57,558 nucleotides of DNA from Klebsiella pneumoniae. GTDB taxonomy: Bacteria; Myxococcota_A; UBA796; SXON01. Below the pieces are notes generated by a model. The model ran no database searches, was not told the DNA's origin, and saw only the letters and a list, made by a program, of their open reading frames with translations. Position 1 is the first letter of the stretch. Each line of letters begins with the position of its first letter. The DNA lies in contig CAMAXZ010000027.1 in assembly GCA_945862325.1 (NCBI GenBank), forward strand, positions 1 through 57,558. The letters are read 5' to 3'. This document shows positions 30,332-38,518 of this stretch, piece after piece. The translations under genes and the position numbers were made by a program.

Positions 30332-33300
30332 ATGACCGCCCTCTCCACCCTCCTCGACACCTTCCGCTCGGCCGGGAAGACCGAGCGTGAGCGCGGCACC
30401 TACTTCGAGGAGCTGATCGTCGCGTACCTCCGCACGGAGCCGCTCTACAAGGAGCTGTACGCCACCGTCGACACGTACGGCGACTGGGCCGCCCGGCGTG
30501 GGCTGGACCGGCGCGACGCCGGCATCGATCTCGTCGCCGAGACCGTGGGCGGCGATGTCCACGCGATCCAGTGCAAGCTGTACGCGGCCGACTACCGCGT
30601 GCAGAAGTCGGACATCGACAGCTTCTTCACCGCGTCGGGCAAGCGACCGTTCACCCACCGGGTGATCGTCGCCACCACGTCGGTGCCGTGGGGCGAGCTC
30701 GCCGAGGACGCCCTCCGCGACCAACAGCCGGAGGTCAACAAGATCGACCTCGCCGCGCTGGAGAGCAGCGTCATCGACTGGTCGCGCTTCGCGCCCCGGC
30801 GGGAGGCGGTCGTGCGCCCCAAGAAGGCGCTCCGCCAGCACCAGGTGGAAGCGGTCGAGGCCGTGGAGCGGGGGCTGGCCGACCGTGACCGCGGCAAGCT
30901 CATCATGGCCTGCGGCACGGGCAAGACCTTCACGAGCCTGAAGATCGCCGAGCGGATGGCCGGGCGCGGCAAGCGGGTGCTGTTCCTCGTCCCCAGCCTC
31001 TCGCTCCTCTCCCAGACGCTCACGGAGTGGACGCAGGAGAGCGCCGTGCGCCTGCGCAGCTTCGCGGTGTGCTCGGACAGCGACGTGGGCAAGAAGCGCC
31101 GCAAGGACGACGACGTCGTCCAGACCTTCGCCCACGAGCTGCAGTTCCCGGCCACGACGCGGTCCGACCGGCTGGCCGCCGAGGTGCTCCGCGAGCACGA
31201 CGGCGAGCACATGACCGTGGTGTTCGCGACCTACCACTCCATCGACGTCATCCACCGCGCGCAGCACGGGAACGATCTGCCCGCCTTCGACCTCATCGTC
31301 TGCGACGAGGCCCACCGCACGACCGGGGCGACGTTCGACGGGGAGGAGGAGAGCGCGTTCGTCCGCATCCACGACGCCGAGTACATCCGGGGCGCGAAGC
31401 GCCTCTACATGACGGCGACGCCCCGGATTTTCGGCGAGACGGCGAAGGCCACGGCGGACAAGGACAGCGTCACCCTCTGCTCGATGGACGACGGCGCCCT
31501 GTTCGGCGACAACCTCTTCGTCCTGACCTTCTCGTCGGCGGTGAAGCGCCGGCTCCTCGTCGACTACAAGGTCATCGTCCTCGCCGTCGAGGAGAAGCAC
31601 GTCAGCCGCCGCATCCAGGACCTGCTCAAGGACGAGAACAACGACCTGCGCGTCGATGACGCCGCGAAAATCGTCGGCTGCTGGAAGGCCCTCGCCAAGC
31701 AGGGCCTCACGAGCGACCTGTCGGACGACGCCTCCCCGATGAAGCGGGCGGTGGCGTTCTGCCAGGTCATCAAGCCCAACCCCCAGGCCCGTCAGCACAA
31801 GGTCGCGTCCACCTCCATCCAGAAGATGTTCAGCGCCGTGGTCGAGGCGTACCGGGAGACGGCCCCCGAAGAGGAGCGGGCCGTGCGCCTGCGGTGCGAG
31901 GCCGAACACGTCGACGGTGGGATGAACGCCTCGCAGAAGGACGAGAAGATCCGCTGGTTGAAGGACGAACCGCCCGAAGAGACGTGCCGCGTCCTCTCCA
32001 ACGTGCGCTGCCTCTCCGAGGGCGTCGACGTGCCCGCGCTGGACGCCGTGTTGTTCCTGACGCCCAGGAACTCGCAGGTGGACGTGGTGCAATCCGTGGG
32101 GCGCGTCATGCGGACCACGCCCGAGTACGTCTGCACCGACTGCGGCGCGGAACACCGGCTCTTTGTGGGGGACGCGCCGCCGCCGGCGTGCCCGGCCTGC
32201 GGAGCACGGCTGCGGCCCGCGAAGCAGCGGGGCTACGTGGTGCTCCCGGTCGTGATCCCGGCGTCGATGGCGCCCCACGAGGCGCTCAACGACAACGAGA
32301 CGTACCGGGTGGTCTGGCAGGTCCTCCAGGCGCTCCGCTCGCACGACGACCGCTTCGACGCGATGATCAACAAGCTGGAGTTGACCGGCGCGGACCCCCG
32401 GAAGATGGAGGTCATCGCCGTCACGGACAAGGTGGTGCGTCGCTCCGCGAAGCGGGACGAGAAGGGCGACGCGAAGCGCGCGGCGCGGGGCGGCCGGAGC
32501 ATCGGCGCCGCCGCGAACAACGCGGCGCCGCCCGAGCAGATGTCCATCGAGTTCGACATCGGCGAAATCGAGAAGGCGATCTACGCGAAGGTCGTGGAGA
32601 AGGTCGGCAACCGCCACCACTGGGAGGACTGGGCGAAGGACATCGCCAAGATCGCCCAGACCCACATCGACCGCATCACCGGCATCTTGGACAACCCCGC
32701 CAACGAGCGCGAGCGGGCGGCCTTCGACGCCTTCGCCGGCGAGCTGCGGGACGACCTCAACGACAGCATCTCTCGGGGCGAGATCATCGAGATGCTGGCC
32801 CAGCACCTCGTCACCCGCCCGGTCTTCGATGCGCTGTTCGCAGGGCACAGCTTCGTCGCCGAGAACTCCATGTCGAAGGCGATGCAGGCCGTCCTCGACG
32901 TTCTGGACGAGCACCACCTCGGCAAGGAGGCGACCACCCTCCAGGCGTTCTACGACTCGGTGAAGATGCGCGCGGAGGGCATCGAGAGCGCGGCCGGCAA
33001 GCAGAAGATCGTCGTGGAGCTGTACGACAAGTTCTTCCGCAACGCCTTCCCCAAGATGTCCGAGCGGCTCGGCATCGTGTACACGCCCGTCGAGATCGTG
33101 GACTTCATCCTCCACAGCGTCGATCACCTCCTCCGGGAGGAGTTCGGCCAGACCCTCGGGAGCGAGGGTGTCCACATCATCGACCCGTTCACCGGGACGG
33201 GCACGTTCATCACGCGGCTGCTGGCGAGCGGGCTCATCACGCCGGAGGAGCTGCCCAGGAAGTATGCCAGCGAGATCCACGCCAACGAGCTGGTGTTGCT

Positions 33301-35356
33301 CGCGTACTACATCGCCGCCATCAACATCGAGGCGATGTACCACGACCTCGTCGGCGGGGACTACGTGCCCTTCGAGGGCATCTGCCTCACCGACACCTTC
33401 CAGCTCTACGAGAAGGACGACCTCGTGTCGCTGGTGCTCGCGGACAACAGCGCGCGGCGGAGCAGGCAGAAGAAGCTGGACATCCGGGTGATCATCGGGA
33501 ATCCGCCGTACTCGGTCGGGCAGAAGAGCGAGAACGACGACAACCAGAACATCGACTACCCGACGCTCGACGGGCGCATCTCCAACACGTACGCGGCGCG
33601 GTCGACCGCGACCAACAAGAATGCGCTCTATGACAGCTACATCCGGGCGATTCGCTGGGCGAGCGATCGCGTAGGTCAGAGCGGCATCGTCGGGTTCGTG
33701 ACCAATGGGGGGTTCGTCGACGCGAACACCGCTGCTGGGTTGCGACGGTGTCTCGCCGAGGAGTTCAGCAGCATCTACGTCTTTCACCTTCGGGGCAACC
33801 AGCGCACGGCCGGTGAGGTATCGAGACGGGAGGGCGGGAAGGTCTTCGGTAGCGGAAGTCGCGCACCCGTGGCGATTTCGCTGCTCGTGAAGAACCCTTC
33901 CGCGAGAGAGAATGGTCGCATCCTGTACCGCGACGTGGGGGACTACCTTACGCGCGAGCAGAAGTTGGAGGCGGTGTCCGGGTTTGGGAGCGTTGCCGGG
34001 GTCGCCGCCGTGAACGGTTGGACCCGGATCGAACCGGATGCCCACGGGGACTGGCTGAGGCAACGGGATGACAGTTTCTCCGCGCACATTCCCGCGGGCG
34101 ACAAACGCCATCCCGAGGCCGCGTTGTTTCGCCTGAACTCCCCCGGCGCTCAGACCAACCGCGACGACTGGGTCTATTGCCCGTCGAAGTCGCAACTGCT
34201 GACGCAAATGGAACGGTTCATCGCCTCCTACAACGCTGAGGTGGCCCGCCTCGTCGCTCGGTCGGAAGGAGATGTCGAGGCTCTCGTCGACAACGATCCC
34301 ACCAAGATCAAGTGGACCAGTGGTCTGAAACGGCGACTCGCTGCCGGGAACTCGCTCAGTCTGCGCACCGAAAGGACCGTCCGGAGCCTGTACAGGCCGT
34401 ACTCCAAGGAGTGGTTGTACTTCGAGCCCGAGTTGATCCATCGGCCTGGCAAGATGCCGCGCCTGTTCCCGAGCTCCAAGGCTTATAACCGGGTCATCAT
34501 GGTTAAACAGCGCTGGTCGGGCGACGGTCAGCTCGCACTCATGGTTGACGTGATTCCAGACCTCCAAACCGACGGCGGGACTCAGTGTTTCCCGCGTTAC
34601 ACCTATGAGTCAGACCGAAGTGAGCCCGAGGCGGAGGAGCCCGACGCCGCCGACGTCGCCCCACCCGCCCTCTTCGTCCGCGAGCCCGCCCCCGCCGCCT
34701 ACAACGCCCTCGCCTCCGACGCGCCCGCCCGCCGCGACGGCATCACCGACGCCGGCCTTGTCCACTTCCAGAGCGCCTACCCGGGCGAGAACATCACCAA
34801 GGAGGACCTCTTCTACTACGTGTACGGCGTCCTCCACTCCCCCGAGTACCGCGAGCGCTACGCCGACAACCTGGGGAAGGAGCTCCCGCGCATCCCCAAG
34901 GCCCCGACCGCCGAGGCGTTCTGGGCGTTCAGCAAGGCCGGCCGTGATCTCGGCGAGCTGCACGTCGGCTACGAAGCAGTGCCCGAATACCCGGCGCGCA
35001 TCGAGGGCATCGCGAAGCCGACCCCCGCCCAGCTCCGCGTCGAGGGCATGAAGTTCGGCAAGGGCAAGGACAAGACGGTCATCCACTACAACGCCTTCTT
35101 CACCGTCCGCGACATCCCCCTCGCCGCCTACGAGTACGTCGTGAACGGCAAGTCGGCGATCGAGTGGGTGATGGAGCGCCAGGCCGTCACCACCGACAAG
35201 GCGAGCGGCATCGTGAAGGACGCGAACGCATGGGCCATCGAGACCGTCGGCGACCCGCGTTACCCGCTGTCGCTGCTGCTCCGGGTCATCACCGTCAGCC
35301 TGGAGACGATGAAGATCGTGAGGGCGCTCCCGAAGCTCCTCCCCGACGGGGAGTAG
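30332..35356 (+). CDS. Single-polypeptide restriction-modification enzyme, type ISP-like
   Basis: The 1674-residue enzyme combines all restriction and modification activities. An Mrr-like nuclease domain has Asp66, Gln80 and Lys82 in GIDLVAET and AIQCKLY. The SF2 helicase/translocase has Walker A GTGKT (195-199), DEAH (325-328) and a C-terminal helicase lobe (VRCLSEGVDVPALDAV). A CxxC...CxxC zinc ribbon (about residues 598-625) lies just after the helicase. The N6-adenine methyltransferase has SAM motif DPFTGTGTF (near 950) and NPPY (near 1057), followed by a target-recognition region. Size and order match LlaGI/LlaBIII-type ISP enzymes, which cut after translocation. The target-recognition part (about 33690-34600) appears richer in A/T and rarer codons than its surroundings. 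The ATG follows GGGAG. Confidence 0.93.
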   Translation: MTALSTLLDTFRSAGKTERERGTYFEELIVAYLRTEPLYKELYATVDTYGDWAARRGLDRRDAGIDLVAETVGGDVHAIQCKLYAADYRVQKSDIDSFFTASGKRPFTHRVIVATTSVPWGELAEDALRDQQPEVNKIDLAALESSVIDWSRFAPRREAVVRPKKALRQHQVEAVEAVERGLADRDRGKLIMACGTGKTFTSLKIAERMAGRGKRVLFLVPSLSLLSQTLTEWTQESAVRLRSFAVCSDSDVGKKRRKDDDVVQTFAHELQFPATTRSDRLAAEVLREHDGEHMTVVFATYHSIDVIHRAQHGNDLPAFDLIVCDEAHRTTGATFDGEEESAFVRIHDAEYIRGAKRLYMTATPRIFGETAKATADKDSVTLCSMDDGALFGDNLFVLTFSSAVKRRLLVDYKVIVLAVEEKHVSRRIQDLLKDENNDLRVDDAAKIVGCWKALAKQGLTSDLSDDASPMKRAVAFCQVIKPNPQARQHKVASTSIQKMFSAVVEAYRETAPEEERAVRLRCEAEHVDGGMNASQKDEKIRWLKDEPPEETCRVLSNVRCLSEGVDVPALDAVLFLTPRNSQVDVVQSVGRVMRTTPEYVCTDCGAEHRLFVGDAPPPACPACGARLRPAKQRGYVVLPVVIPASMAPHEALNDNETYRVVWQVLQALRSHDDRFDAMINKLELTGADPRKMEVIAVTDKVVRRSAKRDEKGDAKRAARGGRSIGAAANNAAPPEQMSIEFDIGEIEKAIYAKVVEKVGNRHHWEDWAKDIAKIAQTHIDRITGILDNPANERERAAFDAFAGELRDDLNDSISRGEIIEMLAQHLVTRPVFDALFAGHSFVAENSMSKAMQAVLDVLDEHHLGKEATTLQAFYDSVKMRAEGIESAAGKQKIVVELYDKFFRNAFPKMSERLGIVYTPVEIVDFILHSVDHLLREEFGQTLGSEGVHIIDPFTGTGTFITRLLASGLITPEELPRKYASEIHANELVLLAYYIAAINIEAMYHDLVGGDYVPFEGICLTDTFQLYEKDDLVSLVLADNSARRSRQKKLDIRVIIGNPPYSVGQKSENDDNQNIDYPTLDGRISNTYAARSTATNKNALYDSYIRAIRWASDRVGQSGIVGFVTNGGFVDANTAAGLRRCLAEEFSSIYVFHLRGNQRTAGEVSRREGGKVFGSGSRAPVAISLLVKNPSARENGRILYRDVGDYLTREQKLEAVSGFGSVAGVAAVNGWTRIEPDAHGDWLRQRDDSFSAHIPAGDKRHPEAALFRLNSPGAQTNRDDWVYCPSKSQLLTQMERFIASYNAEVARLVARSEGDVEALVDNDPTKIKWTSGLKRRLAAGNSLSLRTERTVRSLYRPYSKEWLYFEPELIHRPGKMPRLFPSSKAYNRVIMVKQRWSGDGQLALMVDVIPDLQTDGGTQCFPRYTYESDRSEPEAEEPDAADVAPPALFVREPAPAAYNALASDAPARRDGITDAGLVHFQSAYPGENITKEDLFYYVYGVLHSPEYRERYADNLGKELPRIPKAPTAEAFWAFSKAGRDLGELHVGYEAVPEYPARIEGIAKPTPAQLRVEGMKFGKGKDKTVIHYNAFFTVRDIPLAAYEYVVNGKSAIEWVMERQAVTTDKASGIVKDANAWAIETVGDPRYPLSLLLRVITVSLETMKIVRALPKLLPDGE

Positions 35357-35406
35357 CGCCGTTGTCGAGGCAGGGACCGGCTCGCGAACCGCCCGCCCGA
35401 GCGGCC

Positions 35407-36657
35407 CTACCGCCTCGGCGGGAAGATCACGAGCTGCCGGTTCGGCTTGATGATGTCGTGCGCGCCGATCCGGTCGTGAACGCGGCGGGTGCCGCCCTTC
35501 TCACCAAGGATGGTCAGCGTCCCGGCCCGGTTGAGGTCGAGCAGCACCGCGCCGACGATGGTGCTGCTCGCGGGGGTGTCGTTGGTGATCTCCTCGATCA
35601 ACTTTCCGAACGAGATGCCCTCTCGGGTCCAGAGCAGTCGGGGAAGGTCATCCAGCAGCGCGTTCTCGGCCAGGGACCGCGCCGAGACGTTGAACGCGAA
35701 CCGGGTCTGCGCGGTGACGTTCGCGTCGTGCATCGGGGTGTAGCCGAGCATCTGAAGGCCCGCGCCGCCGTAGTGGCCGAAGTGGTTCTCGATGTCCCAG
35801 TGAAGGTGCTTCATCACGTCGTTGGCCTTGGGGTGCTTGGCCAGGTGGAGCAACCAGTAGGACCGGTGTGCGCTCGGCGACTCGATGAAGAACGGGGTGT
35901 AGTAGGACGCCCCCGTGAGCGGACGGATGTGGCGGTGGAGCTCGAACTGGATGGCGCGCCTCCAGTCCGGCCCGTCCTTCTTCTCCAGGAGCGCGCTGGG
36001 GCTCAGCCCGAGCTTCCCGAGCGCCTTCTGGGACGCCGGGCTGTCGGCCAGGAAGTCGATGAGCCAGTCGGTGCTGAACGTGAGCAGCACCTCGGCCTTG
36101 TCCAGGCTGTCGAGGATGCGCCGCACCGTCGGGAACAGCACATCGGTGTACCCGTACTGGTCGAGGACCCAGATGGAGCGCCCGCTCCGCCCGCGCTGCT
36201 TGATCTGCGCGATGATGGGGTCGACGTTCTCCTCGAACGCGCCGGGCACGAGTTGCACGTCGGCGCCGATGCGAGGGCCAAAGCCGCTCTTCCGGAGAAC
36301 GTCCTCCAGGAAGAGCATCGACTTCCGGCGCTGCTCCACGAAGACGAACCGGGCGTCCAAGGGGAAGGTCGTTTCGCGGGCGGCCTCGAGCGTGGCGTGC
36401 GCCTCCGCGATGCCCGTGAGGAGACGAAGAGGGGAGCCGGCGTGGAGTTCCGCCGTGTCTCGACGCCTGTACAGCCCGCCGCCCGCGAAGCCGTCCACGA
36501 GCGTGATGTGCAGCCCGTGGACCTTCCTGCTCGCGGTGACCACCTCGATGTAGCGCCGGATGTACCCGTCAAGGACCTCATGCTTCGCGATGCTGTGAGG
36601 CTCGATCTCAGGAGGAGGGCTCCCGATCTCCCAGTCGTATGCCTTCCGCGCCATCAT
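35407..36657 (-). CDS. tcmP: Three-Cys-motif partner protein TcmP
   Basis: The 416-residue protein has the TcmP hallmarks. There is an early HSIAKHEVLDGYIRRYIEVV segment, a Rossmann-like VDGFAGGGLY that resembles a SAM-binding loop, and a DQYGY segment at the equivalent of motif IV (usually DPYG). TcmP proteins are found next to the DUF5131/Gp37-Gp68 radical-SAM-like three-Cys protein, as here, where the partner starts 124 nt away on the opposite strand. The start is one of two adjacent ATG codons; the first was chosen. The biochemical role is unproven. A modification or defence function is plausible from the family and from the neighbouring restriction enzyme. Confidence 0.8.
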   Translation of the reverse strand: MMARKAYDWEIGSPPPEIEPHSIAKHEVLDGYIRRYIEVVTASRKVHGLHITLVDGFAGGGLYRRRDTAELHAGSPLRLLTGIAEAHATLEAARETTFPLDARFVFVEQRRKSMLFLEDVLRKSGFGPRIGADVQLVPGAFEENVDPIIAQIKQRGRSGRSIWVLDQYGYTDVLFPTVRRILDSLDKAEVLLTFSTDWLIDFLADSPASQKALGKLGLSPSALLEKKDGPDWRRAIQFELHRHIRPLTGASYYTPFFIESPSAHRSYWLLHLAKHPKANDVMKHLHWDIENHFGHYGGAGLQMLGYTPMHDANVTAQTRFAFNVSARSLAENALLDDLPRLLWTREGISFGKLIEEITNDTPASSTIVGAVLLDLNRAGTLTILGEKGGTRRVHDRIGAHDIIKPNRQLVIFPPRR

Positions 36658-36781
36658 CAACCTCGGGTTCAGCGGGCCTTCAACGTGACCGCCTATTGTA
36701 TTCGTGAACACCTGTACAGCCCGGCGAGGCCCGGGTACACTAGTGGCGTGCGGCCGGTACGCTGCCCCAGAGGTTGAGACG
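36658..36781. promoter_or_regulatory. Divergent promoter region of tcmP and the DUF5131 gene
   Basis: On the minus strand a TACAAT (complement of 36695-36700) is a good -10 for tcmP. On the plus strand TACACT at 36736-36741 is a candidate -10 for the DUF5131 gene. The two would fire back to back, so transcription is probably coordinated. The -35 elements are weak, and this assignment is by eye. Confidence 0.35.
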
Positions 36782-37531
36782 ATGGCCGTGGACTCCTCGA
36801 TCGAGTGGACCGAAGCAACCTGGAACCCGGTCACCGGGTGCTCGAAGCTGTCGCCGGGCTGCAAGTTCTGCTACGCCGAGCGCATGGCGGAGCGACTCCG
36901 GGCGATGGGTCAGCCGCGGTACGCGAATGGCTTCCAGGTCACGATGCACGAGGACCTGGTGGACCTCCCGCTGCGCTGGCGGCGGGGCCGGACGATCTTC
37001 GTGAACTCGATGAGCGACCTCTTCCACGAGGACGTCTCCGACGAGTTCATCCTTCGGGTCTTCCGGACGATGGAGCGTGCGAGCCAGCACACCTTCCAGG
37101 TGCTCACCAAGCGCTCGGATCGCCTGCGCGAGCTCGCCCCGAGGCTGCCGTGGCCTCGCAACGTCTGGCAGGGCGTCAGCGTCGAGTCGGCCGCCTACGC
37201 CGGGCGGGTGGCTGACCTTGCCCGGGTGGACGCGGCGGTGCGCTTCCTGTCGGTCGAGCCGCTGCTCTCGGCGATCCCGAAGCTGCCCCTCGAAGGCATC
37301 GACTGGGTGATCGTCGGCGGCGAGTCGGGGCCGGGCGCGCGGCCAATGCAGCCGGCGTGGGTCGACGAGATCCACCAGCAGTGCGCGGCGGCCAACGTGC
37401 CCTTCTTCTTCAAGCAGTGGGGCGGCGTCCAGAAGGCGCGCTTCGGGCGGGAGCTCAAGGGCACGACGTGGGACGCCATGCCCGAGCCGAAGTCACGCTG
37501 GACGCCGCCGGGTCAGGCCGTGGCGAAGTAG
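36782..37531 (+). CDS. DUF5131 / phage Gp37-Gp68-like three-Cys radical SAM-type protein
   Basis: The 249-residue protein has [20 protein letters not shown] followed by [14 protein letters not shown]. This is the CxxxSxGCxxCYA motif of the DUF5131 (phage Gp37/Gp68) family, likely binding a [4Fe-4S] cluster. Later family signatures are [32 protein letters not shown] and the glycine-rich [13 protein letters not shown], and the end has FFFKQWGG. It is normally paired with TcmP, the divergent gene here. Members occur in phages and defence loci. The reaction is not established. The tail (GQAVAK, stop) is echoed 341 nt downstream in a 21-nt repeat. Confidence 0.9.
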   Translation: MAVDSSIEWTEATWNPVTGCSKLSPGCKFCYAERMAERLRAMGQPRYANGFQVTMHEDLVDLPLRWRRGRTIFVNSMSDLFHEDVSDEFILRVFRTMERASQHTFQVLTKRSDRLRELAPRLPWPRNVWQGVSVESAAYAGRVADLARVDAAVRFLSVEPLLSAIPKLPLEGIDWVIVGGESGPGARPMQPAWVDEIHQQCAAANVPFFFKQWGGVQKARFGRELKGTTWDAMPEPKSRWTPPGQAVAK

Positions 37532-37873
37532 CAGGGGCCGGGACGACCACCGGTCAGTCACGCTGATCGTCCCGCAACTCGGCCGGATTGAGGGGGACAT
37601 GTGTCTGCCCGAGGCTCCGGAGCCAGGGTAACCGGCGCCGCGACCGGGCGGGCCGGCGGTGGTCCGCGAACGCCGAGGCGTCCACACTTCGTCGGGAGTC
37701 CCCATGAACGCCTGCGCGACGCAAAGCACCTCACCGTCGACATCGTCGAGGGGCGCGCCCGCGAGGTCGAGGTGCCGGCCGAGCTGGCCGAGCTTCACGC
37801 CCAGACCCTACGCGTCCTAGGCTCCACTCCCCGCGGGTCCGGCCAGAACGTTGTCAGGCCGTCGCGAAGTAGC
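37512..37873 (+). repeat. 21-nt imperfect direct repeat pair flanking a gene-free stretch
   Basis: GTCAGGCCGT-G/C-GCGAAGTAGC occurs at 37512-37532, covering the stop of the DUF5131 gene, and at 37853-37873, with 20 of 21 bases identical. In the second copy the same frame ends in QAVAK and a stop, but the sequence before it is unrelated. The pair may mark a deletion, an insertion or an old duplication. Confidence 0.6.
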
Positions 37874-37890
37874 CAGACCGCGCCCATGAG
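37532..37890. other. Gene-free stretch after the DUF5131 gene, possible remnant
   Basis: No complete gene is supported. One plus-strand frame (about 37706-37812) gives a codon-like stretch, HLTVDIVEGRAREVEV, with an Ala/Leu/Glu helix after it. It has no convincing start and may be the tail of a decayed gene. An ATG at 37703 preceded by GGGAGT opens only a short frame that does not look coding. Confidence 0.4.
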
Positions 37891-37919
37891 TTGACTCACT
37901 GAGCGTGCTCAGTTACGCG
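37891..37919 (+). promoter_or_regulatory. TetR autoregulatory promoter with embedded operator
   Basis: TTGACT (37891-37896) and TACGCG (37914-37919) are spaced by 17 nt. The spacer holds a perfect inverted repeat ACTGAGC-GT-GCTCAGT (37898-37913). The TetR gene ATG lies five bases after the -10, and no ribosome site precedes it, so the transcript is probably leaderless and repressed by its own product. Confidence 0.6.
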
Positions 37920-37924
37920 TCCGC

Positions 37925-38518
37925 ATGCTCCGCCGGCAGGATCGCAAGCAAGCCACCCGCGAGGACATCCTCGCCGCCGCCCGGCGGCTGTTCGCCGCCC
38001 ACGGGTGGGACGGGACCACGACGAAGATGGTGGCTGCGGATGCCGGCGTGGCGGTCGGGACGGTGTTCCTTCACTTTCCGGACAAGGGCGCCCTGCTCGG
38101 CGCGGCCCTGCACGACCGGATCGCGCGCGTGCTGGAAGAGGCGTTCCGAACGCTCCCGGCCGAAGGGCTGGTCGCGCAGTTCACCCACCTCGCGGGTGCG
38201 TTGTACACGATGTACGCCGAGGACCCCGCGCTCTCGCGGGTGTTGGTGAAGGAGAGCCTGTTCCTCGTCGACGGCGAGGCCGCCGACGCGGTGCGCGCGC
38301 AGCTGGAGCGGTTCTCGGCGGACGTCGCGGGGCTGATCGTCGCGGCGCGGGGCCGCGGCGAGGCCGACCTCGACCCGACGCTCGGCGCCGCGGCGTTCTT
38401 CTCCTTGTACTTCGCGGTTCTCGTCGCCGGCCTGCGCGACGGCCTGCCCGTCGGAGCGCAGCTCGCGATGTTGCGCGCTTTGCTGGAACTTTGCTTTCGA
38501 CCAGGGAGGGCGTCGTGA
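37925..38518 (+). CDS. TetR/AcrR family transcriptional regulator
   Basis: The 197-residue protein has an N-terminal TetR helix-turn-helix (ATREDILAAARRLFAAHGWD, then VAVGTVFLHFPDKGALLG). A ligand-binding helical domain follows, with no identified ligand. It is directly followed by an FAD-dependent monooxygenase gene whose GTG start overlaps its stop (GTGA), so the regulator probably senses a substrate of that enzyme. The promoter carries an inverted repeat between -35 and -10, suggesting autorepression. Confidence 0.9.
   Translation: MLRRQDRKQATREDILAAARRLFAAHGWDGTTTKMVAADAGVAVGTVFLHFPDKGALLGAALHDRIARVLEEAFRTLPAEGLVAQFTHLAGALYTMYAEDPALSRVLVKESLFLVDGEAADAVRAQLERFSADVAGLIVAARGRGEADLDPTLGAAAFFSLYFAVLVAGLRDGLPVGAQLAMLRALLELCFRPGRAS

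Noticed and set aside
30206..34567. Minus-strand frame of about 1450 codons opposite the restriction enzyme
   Set aside because: The sense strand holds conserved motifs (nuclease, helicase, NPPY). The antisense frame has none and arises from strong GC third-position bias.
37703..37818. Small gene starting at an ATG with GGGAGT upstream
   Set aside because: The frame gives a short Ser/Arg/Pro-rich product with no family resemblance, and codon use is unlike the neighbours.
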